A stretch of DNA of 64,000 bases. Source: Sulfurovum sp. UBA4779. GTDB lineage: Bacteria; Campylobacterota; Campylobacteria; Campylobacterales; Sulfurovaceae. Below the pieces are notes generated by a model that worked only from the letters and a program-made list of their open reading frames with translations, searched no databases and had not been told where the DNA came from. The DNA lies in contig DHHF01000006.1 of assembly GCA_002403155.1 (NCBI GenBank), forward strand, positions 131,073-195,072. The letters run 5' to 3'. Both the position numbers and the translations under genes were made by a program. This document shows positions 33,395-42,294 of this stretch, in pieces (positions within the stretch are counted from its first letter, which is position 1; each line of letters begins with the position of its first letter).

Positions 33395-33419
33395 GCAGGT
33401 TTGGCGCTGCCAAACCTGC
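33395..33419 (-). other. 11-bp hairpin just upstream of the HExxH gene's ribosome site
   Basis: GCAGGTTTGGC and its complement flank a three-base loop. On the minus strand the stem ends five bases before GAGG. There is no U-run after it, so it is not a leuC terminator by itself. It could end leuC mRNA or affect initiation of the next gene. Confidence 0.5.
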
Positions 33420-33454
33420 TGCTTCACCGACATTCCGTACTCCGATCCGTAATC

Positions 33455-33500
33455 TCTTCTGTATGGTATGATGAGATCCTGAACCAAGTTCAGGATGACA
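33455..33500. repeat. dispersed palindromic repeat (CATCCTGAAC type)
   Basis: On the minus strand this reads GTCATCCTGAAC then TTG then GTTCAGGATCTCATCATACC. The core ATCCTGAAC...GTTCAGGAT is a 9-bp inverted repeat (33476-33496). Translated, it gives CHPELGSGSHH, a string well known from mis-annotated repeats in many bacteria. It lies right after the leuC stop. No second copy is obvious in the window. Confidence 0.55.
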
Positions 33501-33505
33501 AAAAA

Positions 33506-34786
33506 TTAGATATCTCGCGGGTCTACGATCTTCCCGGCAATCGCCGAAGCTGCAGCGACCGCTGAATTGGCAAGATAGATTTCGGAGCTTCTTGCACCCA
33601 TCCTTCCTACAAAGTTTCGGTTCGTTGTCGCAACGCATCTTTCGCCATCCCCAAGGATACCCATATATCCTCCTAGGCATGCGCCGCATGTAGGGTTGGA
33701 AACCACTGCGCCTGCTTCGATAAGAATGTCCAGCAACCCTTCATGTTCTGCTTGCAAAAGAATCTTTTGCGTAGCGGGCGTTACGATCATGCGGGTATGC
33801 TTTGCCACCCTTTTGCCTTTCATGATCTTTGCAGCGATTCTTAGATCCTCGATGCGCCCGTTTGTGCAAGAACCTATCATTACCTGATCGATCTTGATAT
33901 CATCTGCAACTGCCTGCTCTACGGGTTTGCCGTTGGAAGGGAGAAACGGATAGGCAATGACCGGAGAAAGGGCTGCCGTATCGATAATGATCGTTTGACA
34001 GTACTGCGCATCTCCGTCTGCATAATGGATCTTTGGCTCCGCTCTCAAGCTGCCGTTCGCTTCTTTTCTCTCTTCAAGATATTTCAATGTCACCTCATCG
34101 ACCGCAAAGATACCGTTTTTGGCTCCGGCCTCGATTGCCATATTTGCGATAGAAAACCTGTCTGCCATATCCAGATACTGTACCGCTTCGCCGGTAAACT
34201 CGATCGCTTTATATAACGCACCGTCCACTCCGATCATACGGATAAGCTCCAGGATGATATCTTTGCCGTAGATATGCTTGCCGGGCTTTCCTTTCAAAAC
34301 GACTTTGATCGTCTCAGGCACTTTGAACCAGTTGCCCCCGGTTATCATCCCAAAAGCAAGGTCCGTACTTCCCATGCCCGTAGAGAATGCACCAAGCGCC
34401 CCGTGTGTACAGGTATGGGAATCTGCCCCGATGATCACATCTCCGGGAACTACCAATCCTTTCTCCGGAAGCAAAGCATGCTCGATCCCCATATCTTTTT
34501 CATCAAAAAAATATTTTAGATCATGTTTATACGCAAAATCTCTGCTTATTTTTGCCTGATTTGCAGAAGCAATATCTTTTGCGGGGATATAATGATCCAT
34601 CACGATACAAAAATTATCGGGCCTGGCCAATTTCTCAGCCCCGCTCTCCTCGAAAGCACGAATCGAGATAGGGGTCGTAATATCGTTGCCGATGATCATA
34701 TCGATATCTACTCTTACGATCTCTCCTGCTTTGACCGCATACCCTGCATGTTCAGAAAAGATCTTCTCCGTAATGGTTTGTCCCAT
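33506..34786 (-). CDS. leuC: 3-isopropylmalate dehydratase large subunit
   Basis: 426 residues of the aconitase family, the archaeal-type LeuC/homoaconitase class common in Campylobacterota. It isomerises isopropylmalate in leucine synthesis. The [4Fe-4S] ligands lie in IGSCTNGR and NPTCGACLGG. GADSHTCTHGALGAFSTGMGSTDLA and TNRNFVGRMG are also typical. leuD is not next to it here. It has its own extended -10 box and is divergent from the NFACT gene. Confidence 0.92.
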   Translation of the reverse strand: MGQTITEKIFSEHAGYAVKAGEIVRVDIDMIIGNDITTPISIRAFEESGAEKLARPDNFCIVMDHYIPAKDIASANQAKISRDFAYKHDLKYFFDEKDMGIEHALLPEKGLVVPGDVIIGADSHTCTHGALGAFSTGMGSTDLAFGMITGGNWFKVPETIKVVLKGKPGKHIYGKDIILELIRMIGVDGALYKAIEFTGEAVQYLDMADRFSIANMAIEAGAKNGIFAVDEVTLKYLEERKEANGSLRAEPKIHYADGDAQYCQTIIIDTAALSPVIAYPFLPSNGKPVEQAVADDIKIDQVMIGSCTNGRIEDLRIAAKIMKGKRVAKHTRMIVTPATQKILLQAEHEGLLDILIEAGAVVSNPTCGACLGGYMGILGDGERCVATTNRNFVGRMGARSSEIYLANSAVAAASAIAGKIVDPRDI

Positions 34787-34823
34787 TGATTATCCTTGGT
34801 TAAATACTGTTTATGTTGTGTGA

Positions 34824-34829
34824 ATTATA
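34824..34829 (-). promoter_or_regulatory. extended -10 box for leuC
   Basis: TGGTATAAT on the minus strand, 37 bases before the leuC ATG, back to back with a plus-strand promoter. No -35 box is visible. Confidence 0.6.
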
Positions 34830-34846
34830 CCAAAATATTTTTATGG

Positions 34847-34852
34847 TAAAAT
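34847..34852 (+). promoter_or_regulatory. extended -10 box for the NFACT gene
   Basis: TGGTAAAAT on the plus strand, about 90 bases before the ATG at 34942, divergent from the leuC promoter. Confidence 0.4.
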
Positions 34853-34941
34853 TCCATCAGATATATCCTGTCATTTTGAGCCTTGCCTCCTCTCATTACA
34901 AAAAGGCTTACGATAGATCAAATCAGCAAAAAAGACCATCT

Positions 34942-36285
34942 ATGAAACTGTATGAACTTCAAGCCATTGCCAAACGCCTGGGCAAATTTACCACTATCAG
35001 CCGTGCCAGACGAACCGAAGACAATACCATTGAGATCACATTTGAAAAAAATGACAGTTATTTGTTCAATCTTACAAGAAGCCATTCGACTGTCTGCAAA
35101 GCTCCTTCGCAAAGGCCGCTTCAAGGATACAATGCCCCTTTTGACATGCTGCTTCACAGCCTGCTCTCCGGCAGCAAACTGCTTGAAGTTTCCATACCTC
35201 AAAACGACCGTATCCTTCGCTTTAAAGTAGCACCGAAAAGCAGCTATAAAGACCAAATCGTCTACCTGCAGATGGAATTTACGGGGAAAAACACCAATGC
35301 CATTCTTATAGATGAAAATGAAGTCGTCATAGAAGCACTCAGGCATATCGATGCACAGAGCTCATTTCGCATCATTCGGCCGGGAGCGGAACTTCTTGCC
35401 GTTCCGCCTCTTGAAAGAAAGGAAACGCCTCAGAGCATAGAAGATATCGATGTCTATCTAGAAACAATTTACCGAAAAATTCAGGAAAAAAAAGTTGCAG
35501 AGCTCAAAAAGCAGAAATGCTCCCAGATAGAAAAAAAGATCCGAAAACTTGAACAGCTTTTAGCGCAGCTTCCAAGCCCGGACACACTTAAAGAAGAAGA
35601 AGCGGCCTACAAAAATTATGCCAATATTATTTTGGCAAATCTCTATCGGATCAAACCGTACGATACAAAACTTGAAACCTATGATTTTGAAGGCAGAGAG
35701 ATCACCGTGCCTTTGCCTAAAAATATCAAAATAACCCGCCTGGGCGATTACTTTTTTAACCTTGCAAAACGCGCAAAAAGCAAAGCAGCCCACATCCATA
35801 TCGAAAAAGAAAACCTGGAGAGCAAAAAAAATTTTTATGAAAATATCTACTACGCTCTATCGCAGGCCAAAGATCCTTATACGCTGGAACTTCTCGTTCC
35901 AAAACGCGCCAAAGCACAGCGCAAAAAAGAGAAGCTCAAAGAAGGGGAACTTTTTTGGATTGACGATTATAAAATCTTTGTGGGCCGAAACAGCAGTGAA
36001 AACCAAAAACTCCTTGCACGTGCCAAAGCCAACGATATATGGATGCATATACGCAATCTTCCTTCTTCCCATGTGATCATCAGAACCGACAAACAAAACC
36101 TTCCTCAAAACATCATTGAAGCCGCAGCAAAACTTTGTGTTGATTTTTCCGTCAAAAATCCCGGCGATTATGAGGTGGACTACACCAAACGCAAATTTGT
36201 AAAAATCCAGCAAGGCTCAAATGTTCTATATAACCAATACCAAACCGTTCGCGTTACAAAAGAAGGCGTAGAAGTCAGAATTTAA
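34942..36285 (+). CDS. rqcH: NFACT/RqcH-family ribosome quality control protein
   Basis: 447 residues. The N-terminal NFACT-N domain includes the DR pair in NDRILRFKV, a coiled coil lies at about 170-230 (KIQEKKVAELKKQKCSQIEK), and the C-terminal NFACT-R domain has IFVGRNSSENQKLL and DIWMHIRNLPSSHVII. RqcH recruits tRNA-Ala to stalled 50S subunits and adds alanine tails. Older labels call it fibronectin-binding. The start at 34942 has only a weak Shine-Dalgarno but gives the family N-terminus MKLYELQAIAKRL. Confidence 0.85.
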   Translation: MKLYELQAIAKRLGKFTTISRARRTEDNTIEITFEKNDSYLFNLTRSHSTVCKAPSQRPLQGYNAPFDMLLHSLLSGSKLLEVSIPQNDRILRFKVAPKSSYKDQIVYLQMEFTGKNTNAILIDENEVVIEALRHIDAQSSFRIIRPGAELLAVPPLERKETPQSIEDIDVYLETIYRKIQEKKVAELKKQKCSQIEKKIRKLEQLLAQLPSPDTLKEEEAAYKNYANIILANLYRIKPYDTKLETYDFEGREITVPLPKNIKITRLGDYFFNLAKRAKSKAAHIHIEKENLESKKNFYENIYYALSQAKDPYTLELLVPKRAKAQRKKEKLKEGELFWIDDYKIFVGRNSSENQKLLARAKANDIWMHIRNLPSSHVIIRTDKQNLPQNIIEAAAKLCVDFSVKNPGDYEVDYTKRKFVKIQQGSNVLYNQYQTVRVTKEGVEVRI

Positions 36286-36319
36286 CCGATCCGGAAGTAC
36301 CCTATAATTTAAAGCATGG

Positions 36320-36325
36320 TATAAT
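36320..36325 (+). promoter_or_regulatory. extended -10 box for cdsA-dxr
   Basis: TGGTATAAT lies 34 bases before the cdsA ATG, after the NFACT stop. No -35 box is visible. Confidence 0.6.
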
Positions 36326-36358
36326 CTTTCAAATTCTCAAAAAAGAGGAGCTGCAGCA

Positions 36359-37117
36359 ATGACTAGAATTTTTACGGACTATCAGGAGCGATGGCTGACA
36401 GGAGTTGCGCTTTTGGCATTGGTCGGGTTCATTGGATGGATGGATAGTTTTTTTGTAATGTGGGCCTTTTTAGGGTTGATTTATATTTTTGCATTTTACG
36501 AAGCAATGAAACTTTTTGACCTGACGGCTCCGTCTATGTATGTATGGGCGGTAGTGTTATGGATCGTTGCCTATTTTTACCCTAACCCTGATGATCTTTT
36601 TTTCTTGATGGCTGTTATTTTTGCTTCTTCTCTTGCCTATTTTCATAATTTTGACAAAAGATTGCTTTTACCGTTTCTCTATCCTGTCAGCGGCATACTT
36701 TTTTTCCTGATTTTGTATCAAGATTTTGGCATTGCCGCTATGTTTTGGCTGCTTGTAACAGTAGCGTTCACTGATGTGGGTGCCTTTTTTACGGGCAAAG
36801 CGATAGGAAAAACCAAGTTTTCCGATACTTCACCGAACAAAACAGTAGAAGGTGTTATAGGAGGCGTGATCGCAGCTACTGCCGCGGGAAGTTTTGCGGG
36901 GCTTTACATTGTAGATTGGGGTACGGCTTTTGTCGTAAGTTTAGTAACCTCTGTCGCTTCGGTATTTGGGGATCTTTTTGAAAGCTATCTTAAACGTGAA
37001 GCCGGAGTAAAAGACAGCGGAGACCTTCTTCCGGGGCATGGTGGAATACTGGATAGAATCGACGGATATCTCTTTGGGGCGATTATCATGGTTATTGCGC
37101 TAAGATCGCTTTTGTAG
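36359..37117 (+). CDS. cdsA: phosphatidate cytidylyltransferase
   Basis: 252 residues with about seven membrane helices. It makes CDP-diacylglycerol from phosphatidate and CTP for all phospholipids. The C-terminal signature SYLKREAGVKDSGDLLPGHG followed by GILDRIDG is complete. AGGAG lies eight bases before the start. dxr follows after seven bases, so the two are cotranscribed. Confidence 0.93.
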   Translation: MTRIFTDYQERWLTGVALLALVGFIGWMDSFFVMWAFLGLIYIFAFYEAMKLFDLTAPSMYVWAVVLWIVAYFYPNPDDLFFLMAVIFASSLAYFHNFDKRLLLPFLYPVSGILFFLILYQDFGIAAMFWLLVTVAFTDVGAFFTGKAIGKTKFSDTSPNKTVEGVIGGVIAATAAGSFAGLYIVDWGTAFVVSLVTSVASVFGDLFESYLKREAGVKDSGDLLPGHGGILDRIDGYLFGAIIMVIALRSLL

Positions 37118-37124
37118 TTTTGTG

Positions 37125-38204
37125 ATGTCCAGTATCGTTCTTCTTGGCTCGACCGGGTCGATAGGCATCAATACATTGCTTGTTGCCCAACGCTACAATA
37201 TCCCAATTGAAGCATTGGTTGCAGGAAACAATATTGATTTGCTTAATGCCCAAATCAAAATACACCGTCCCAAAATCGTTGCCATTGCCAACGAAAATGA
37301 TCGGAAAAAAGTCGATCATCCCCATGTACTTTGCGGAGAGCAAGGAATCTTAGAGCTTATCGAAATTTCTCAAAGCCCAACCGTCGTCAATGCATTGGTA
37401 GGCTATGTAGGACTGGCTCCCACCATCAAAGCAACAACACTTGGCAAAAAAGTGGCGCTTGCCAATAAAGAATCGCTTGTTGTCGCAGGGGAATTTATCG
37501 ATACCTCCCTGATCACCCCCATTGACAGTGAACATTTTGGATTGTGGTATCTTCTCAACAAGCGCCCCCCTTCCAAACTCTATATCACTGCCAGCGGCGG
37601 GGCATTTAGAGAATGGGACATCCAAAAAATGGCATCCGCTTCCTTTGCCGATGCACTCAAGCATCCCAATTGGTCCATGGGAAACAAAATTACCATCGAT
37701 TCTGCTACCATGACCAACAAACTCTTTGAGCTTTTAGAAGCCAAATGGCTTTTTCATACGACACAGATCGATGCAGTCATAGAAAAAAAATCCATCATCC
37801 ATGCCCTAGTGGAGTTCAAAGATGGCTCAACCACGGCTCATTTTGCCGGTGTGGATATGAAATTGCCGATTGCCTTTGCGCTGATGGATGAAATCCATGA
37901 GCCTATTTTGCCCCCTACCGATTTGCTAAAGATAGGGCAAATAGAATTTTTGCCTATCCGCGAGGAACGCTATCCCATCTGGCAAATCAAATCGCATCTT
38001 TTGGCCCATCCGCATCTGGGTGTCGTCATCAACGCTGCGAACGAAGAAGCCATCAAATTTTTTGAACAAGAAAAGTGTTCTTTTTTTGGGATGAGCGATA
38101 TCGTTTTGGATGCCTATCAGAAATTTGAAAATATCCGGCCCAAAAACATTGATGAAATCATCATAGCCGACAAAGAAACAAGGGCCTACCTTCATGCAAA
38201 ATAA
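37125..38204 (+). CDS. dxr: 1-deoxy-D-xylulose 5-phosphate reductoisomerase
   Basis: 359 residues. Second step of the MEP isoprenoid pathway, NADPH-dependent. LLGSTGSIGINTL binds NADPH, ALANKESLVVAG is the family motif, PIDSEHFGLW carries metal ligands, TASGGAFR and HPNWSMGNKITIDSATMTNK complete the site. ATG at 37125 is taken rather than the GTG just before it. There is no good Shine-Dalgarno, which fits coupling to cdsA. Confidence 0.94.
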   Translation: MSSIVLLGSTGSIGINTLLVAQRYNIPIEALVAGNNIDLLNAQIKIHRPKIVAIANENDRKKVDHPHVLCGEQGILELIEISQSPTVVNALVGYVGLAPTIKATTLGKKVALANKESLVVAGEFIDTSLITPIDSEHFGLWYLLNKRPPSKLYITASGGAFREWDIQKMASASFADALKHPNWSMGNKITIDSATMTNKLFELLEAKWLFHTTQIDAVIEKKSIIHALVEFKDGSTTAHFAGVDMKLPIAFALMDEIHEPILPPTDLLKIGQIEFLPIREERYPIWQIKSHLLAHPHLGVVINAANEEAIKFFEQEKCSFFGMSDIVLDAYQKFENIRPKNIDEIIIADKETRAYLHAK

Positions 38205-38733
38205 AGTTCTTATCTTGCATGGCTGGGGAGGCAGCGATGCGCCCCATTGGCAAGCCGAACTGGCGGCAGAAGCGGCAAAAAATTACGGCACCGTCTCTTT
38301 TCCTCTGCTTGACAACTGCCACTTTCCCACTAAAAACCGTTGGATAAAACAGCTCAAAGGGATTCTTGAAGATTTTAAGCCGGACACTGTTATATGTCAC
38401 TCCCTTGCCAATACCCTCTGGTTTTGGCTTTCACAGGACAAAATACCCGCGATCAAACGTCTTTTTCTTGTATCGCCGCCTTCTCTTGCCACACAGATTG
38501 AAACGATCAAAACCTTCTTTCCCTGCCCCCTGCCCGATACTCTGCATGCCAAAGAGATCACGATGATCGTCTCTGACAACGATCCCTATATTACCCCGGA
38601 AGAGGCACGCAAGATCGCCGGCCATTTTGGGATCACACCGATCATCCTTCACAACGCGGGCCACATCAATACCGATAGCGGGCACGGGAAATGGGAACTG
38701 ATTGAAAAATTAGTCATCAAAAACAGGCAATGA
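38194..38733 (+). CDS. RBBP9/YdeN-family serine hydrolase
   Basis: 179 residues, small alpha/beta hydrolase. HGWGGSDAPHWQ is the oxyanion region typical of the YdeN/RBBP9 group. CHSLANTLWFW carries the nucleophile serine (in place of the usual GHSLG), SDNDPY gives the aspartate and NAGHINTDSGHGKW the histidine. It overlaps dxr by 11 bases. The substrate is unknown. Confidence 0.82.
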   Translation: MQNKVLILHGWGGSDAPHWQAELAAEAAKNYGTVSFPLLDNCHFPTKNRWIKQLKGILEDFKPDTVICHSLANTLWFWLSQDKIPAIKRLFLVSPPSLATQIETIKTFFPCPLPDTLHAKEITMIVSDNDPYITPEEARKIAGHFGITPIILHNAGHINTDSGHGKWELIEKLVIKNRQ

Positions 38734-38788
38734 ATCATTACAAAAGAAAATATAAGGAAAAAATAGTGCAAAGCCATCCCAACCAAAA

Positions 38789-38819
38789 TTTCTCATTTCT
38801 CATTTCTCATTTCTCATTT
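38789..38819. repeat. heptamer tandem repeat, (TTTCTCA)x4
   Basis: Four perfect copies of TTTCTCA (38789-38816) plus TTT, 24 to 54 bases upstream of tsaD. A seven-base unit can change in number by slippage. It would alter spacing between any upstream promoter and the tsaD ribosome site, not a reading frame. Confidence 0.85.
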
Positions 38820-38842
38820 GAAAATTCCATTCGGAGATTTTC

Positions 38843-39856
38843 ATGATACTTAGCATTGAAAGCAGCTGCGATGACAGTTCTATCGCTGTAACCCGGATAG
38901 AGAACAAAAAAATACTCTATCATAAAAAAATTTCTCAAGAAACAGAGCACGCCTCTTATGGAGGCGTTGTGCCTGAGCTTGCATCAAGACTGCATGCGGT
39001 GGCATTGCCCGGGCTGCTGGAAGAAACCAAACCCTATTTGAATCAGCTTCAAGCTGTTGCCGTCACCCATCAGCCGGGGCTTGGGGTAACCCTGCTTGAG
39101 GGTATTGCCATGGCAAAAACACTGGCTACATGCTTAAAAATACCCCTGATTGCAGTACATCATCTCAAAGCGCACATCTTCTCTTTGTTTATCGAAAAGC
39201 AGACCCTTATGCCGCTGCTTGTTTTGCTTATCTCGGGAGGGCATACTCAAATCATACGCGTGAAGGACTTTGAGCATATGGAAATTCTTGCAACCAGCAT
39301 AGATGACAGCGTGGGGGAAAGTTTTGACAAATGTGCCAAAATGATGGGATTGGGCTATCCAGGCGGCCCTGTCATAGAACAGCTTGCTCTTAAGGGCGAC
39401 GAAAATCGTTTTGATCTTCCCGTTCCCTTACGCAATTCACCTTTGATGGCATTTTCGCTTTCAGGATTGAAAAACGCCGTACGGCTTAAAATCGAAGAAT
39501 TCGGCGGAAGCGAAAAGATGAGCCCAAAAGACAAAGCGGATCTGGCAGCCTCGTTTCAAAAAGCGGTCAAACTTCATCTTATTCAAAAAAGCAAAAAAAT
39601 TTTTGCTAAAGAACCCATCAAAGATTTTGCCATCGTAGGAGGCGCTTCGGCCAACCAATACCTTCGCAATGCCTATTTGGAACTTTGTAATGAATTTAAA
39701 AAAACACTGCACGTTGCCCCGTTAGAATTTTGCTCAGACAATGCTGCAATGATCGGAAGATACGCAATCGACGCCTTTGAACGAAAACAATTTATCGACC
39801 CAAATAAGATCGATATCGTCAGCACCAAAAAACAGCAAAGCGGAACACTTCTTTAA
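38843..39856 (+). CDS. tsaD: tRNA threonylcarbamoyladenosine synthesis protein TsaD
   Basis: 337 residues of the Kae1/YgjD family. With TsaB, TsaC and TsaE it makes t6A at position 37 of ANN-reading tRNAs. LSIESSCDDSSIAV is the N-terminal ATPase motif, the metal site is HHLKAH, and ISGGHTQII, VGESFDKCAKMMGLGYPGGP and SDNAAMIGRYA are typical. GGAG lies eight bases before the ATG. Confidence 0.94.
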   Translation: MILSIESSCDDSSIAVTRIENKKILYHKKISQETEHASYGGVVPELASRLHAVALPGLLEETKPYLNQLQAVAVTHQPGLGVTLLEGIAMAKTLATCLKIPLIAVHHLKAHIFSLFIEKQTLMPLLVLLISGGHTQIIRVKDFEHMEILATSIDDSVGESFDKCAKMMGLGYPGGPVIEQLALKGDENRFDLPVPLRNSPLMAFSLSGLKNAVRLKIEEFGGSEKMSPKDKADLAASFQKAVKLHLIQKSKKIFAKEPIKDFAIVGGASANQYLRNAYLELCNEFKKTLHVAPLEFCSDNAAMIGRYAIDAFERKQFIDPNKIDIVSTKKQQSGTLL

Positions 39857-39928
39857 CTTGGCTGCAAAATCCGCTTACACTAAACCGCCCTGTTGCCGGC
39901 AGCCCGCGACATCTAAGCTACTTTAGGA

Positions 39929-39934
39929 TAAAAT
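39929..39934 (+). promoter_or_regulatory. possible -10 box for gyrB
   Basis: TAAAAT in the context TAGGATAAAATATATTC, 44 bases before the gyrB ATG. The rest of the 122-base spacer after tsaD has only a short TGCCGGCA palindrome. Confidence 0.35.
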
Positions 39935-39978
39935 ATATTCTTTTAACAATCCACAAAATCCAAAATTGGAGTCTATGA

Positions 39979-42294
39979 ATGAGCGATTACGGTGCTAGCA
40001 ATATTAAGGTTCTCAAAGGGCTTGAAGCAGTAAGAAAAAGACCGGGTATGTATATCGGGGATACTTCCGAAAAAGGGCTTCACCATCTTGTTTACGAAGT
40101 GGTAGACAACTCGATCGATGAGGCAATGGCAGGGTTTTGCGATACGATCAAAGTCACACTCACCAAAACCGGTTCTGCCATCATAGAAGACAATGGCCGC
40201 GGTATCCCCGTAGCCGAGCATCCAAGCGAAAAAATTTCTGCAGCAACCGTCGTACTTACCGTGCTTCATGCGGGCGGAAAATTTGACAAAGATACCTATA
40301 AAGTCTCGGGCGGACTTCACGGTGTAGGCGTTTCTGTTGTCAATGCCCTCTCCAAAGAGCTTCATCTTACCATCCACCGCGACGGAAGCACGCATGAGCA
40401 GACATTCAAAAAAGGTATCCCCCAAGATCCTTTGGCTGTCACAGGAAGCAGTCGCAAAAAAGGAACCAAAATAGAATTTTGGCCTGATGAAACGATCTTT
40501 ACCGAAGGTGTGGTTTTCCAAAAATCCATTTTGATGAAACGTTTTAAGGAGCTTTGCTATCTCAACCCCCAAATCAAAATCGAATTTAAAGACGAAAGAG
40601 ACGGAACACAGGAAGTTTTTCACTTCGAAGGCGGGTTGCGCCAATTTGTAGAGGATATGAACACAAAACCGCCTCTTTCCACTCCGCAATTCTTTCAAGG
40701 CAAGGCCGATGATATCGAGATCGATATTGCCATGATGTATTGTGATTCCGATACTGACAAAGTGCTCTCTTTTGTCAACAATATCAAAACACCGGAAGGC
40801 GGTACGCATGAAACGGGATTTAGAACCGGGCTTACCAGATCGCTTTCAAGCTATATTGCCAACAATGCCAACGCAAAAGAAAAAAATACAAAAATTACCG
40901 GGGATGATTGCAAGGAAGGATTGGTTGCTGTCATTTCTGTACGTGTCCCTGAGCCGCAATTTGAGGGACAAACTAAAGGAAAACTAGGCTCTAGCTATGT
41001 ACGTCCTTTGGTTCAAAAATTCTTCTCGGAAAATTTTAACAAATATCTTGAAGAAACTCCGCTTGAGGCCAAGGCGATTATGGCGCAGGTACTGCTTGCC
41101 GCCAGAGGAAGGGATGCGGCTAAAAGAGCAAAAGATTTAGTCAAACGCAAAGACTCCATGAGCATCGGAACACTTCCCGGCAAGCTGGCTGATTGCCAAA
41201 GCAAAGATCCCGAAATATCCGAGATCTATTTGGTGGAAGGGGATTCTGCGGGCGGCTCGGCAAAACAGGGCAGGGATAGAGTCTTTCAGGCCATTTTGCC
41301 GCTAAAAGGAAAAATCCTCAATGTAGAAAAAGCGCGATTGGATAAGATCCTCAAATCAGATGAAATTAAAAATATGATTACCGCTTTAGGCTGCGGCATC
41401 GGAGACGAATTTGACGAAGAAAGGCTTCGCTATCATAAGATTATCATTATGACCGATGCGGACGTTGACGGCAGCCACATTCAAACACTGCTGATGACTT
41501 TCTTCTTTAGATTTTTGCGTCCGATTATCGAAAAAGGCTATTTGTATCTTGCGCAGCCGCCTCTGTACCGCTACAAAAAAGGCAAAAATGAAATCTATCT
41601 CAAAGATGACAAAGCGCTGAATGACTACCTGATTGAAAACGGCATATCTGCCATAGAATGTGATACAATGGGCATGAATGACCTGGTTGATCTCTTTAAA
41701 CTTGTGGCATACTACAAAATGACACTCAAAGAGATAGAAAAACGTTTTGCCCTGCCTCAAGTGCTCCGTTATATGATAGAAACACCCGATATCATAGGCT
41801 TATCCAACAAAGAGCTGGCGCTAACGATAGAAAACTTTATCAACAATCTAGGGTATAATATTTTGAGCAAAAGCATCAATGATGAAACCATTCATCTTTT
41901 TGTGCAAACCAATGACGGGTTAGAAGAGCTTATCATAGATGATGTTCTTTTTACCAATCCTCATTATAACGAAGCCATCCATATCCGTCAAAAAATACAG
42001 GCCCATATTACCGATGAATTTAAAGACAAAGACCTGCTTCAATTGTTTGCCGAGGTAGAAGCTTCAGCAAAAAAAGGGGCTTATATCCAGCGATATAAAG
42101 GATTGGGAGAAATGAACCCCGAACAACTTTGGGAAACAACTATGACTCCCGAAAACCGAAGGCTGCTTCAAATAAAGATTGAAGACATAGAAGAGGCAAG
42201 CAATACCTTTACGCTCTTTATGGGGGACGAGGTAGAACCAAGAAGAAACTACATCGAGAGCCATGCCAAAGATGTAAAACATCTGGATGTCTAA
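39979..42294 (+). CDS. gyrB: DNA gyrase subunit B
   Basis: 771 residues. ATPase subunit of gyrase. EDNGRGIPV and GGLHGVGVSVVNALS are the GHKL ATP site. The TOPRIM domain has EGDSAGGSAKQGRDR and DADVDGSHI. QRYKGLGEMNPEQLWETTM is the C-terminal GyrA contact. The stop shares one base with the next ATG (TAATG). dnaA, dnaN and recF are not adjacent, so this is not a typical origin arrangement. Confidence 0.97.
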   Translation: MSDYGASNIKVLKGLEAVRKRPGMYIGDTSEKGLHHLVYEVVDNSIDEAMAGFCDTIKVTLTKTGSAIIEDNGRGIPVAEHPSEKISAATVVLTVLHAGGKFDKDTYKVSGGLHGVGVSVVNALSKELHLTIHRDGSTHEQTFKKGIPQDPLAVTGSSRKKGTKIEFWPDETIFTEGVVFQKSILMKRFKELCYLNPQIKIEFKDERDGTQEVFHFEGGLRQFVEDMNTKPPLSTPQFFQGKADDIEIDIAMMYCDSDTDKVLSFVNNIKTPEGGTHETGFRTGLTRSLSSYIANNANAKEKNTKITGDDCKEGLVAVISVRVPEPQFEGQTKGKLGSSYVRPLVQKFFSENFNKYLEETPLEAKAIMAQVLLAARGRDAAKRAKDLVKRKDSMSIGTLPGKLADCQSKDPEISEIYLVEGDSAGGSAKQGRDRVFQAILPLKGKILNVEKARLDKILKSDEIKNMITALGCGIGDEFDEERLRYHKIIIMTDADVDGSHIQTLLMTFFFRFLRPIIEKGYLYLAQPPLYRYKKGKNEIYLKDDKALNDYLIENGISAIECDTMGMNDLVDLFKLVAYYKMTLKEIEKRFALPQVLRYMIETPDIIGLSNKELALTIENFINNLGYNILSKSINDETIHLFVQTNDGLEELIIDDVLFTNPHYNEAIHIRQKIQAHITDEFKDKDLLQLFAEVEASAKKGAYIQRYKGLGEMNPEQLWETTMTPENRRLLQIKIEDIEEASNTFTLFMGDEVEPRRNYIESHAKDVKHLDV

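Noticed and set aside
33378..33689. Extension of the HExxH membrane protein to a start at 33689
   Set aside because: It reads through leuC antisense and through the palindromic repeat that translates as CHPELGSGSHH. A good Shine-Dalgarno marks the start at 33377.
38789..38819. Heptamer repeat as a CRISPR-like array
   Set aside because: Units are seven bases, directly adjacent and without spacers.
39857..39978. Replication origin near gyrB
   Set aside because: No dnaA, dnaN or recF and no cluster of DnaA boxes is seen around gyrB.
39973..40809. 278-codon minus-strand frame opposite gyrB
   Set aside because: It is the antisense shadow of gyrB codons, with no ribosome site and no recognisable protein pattern.
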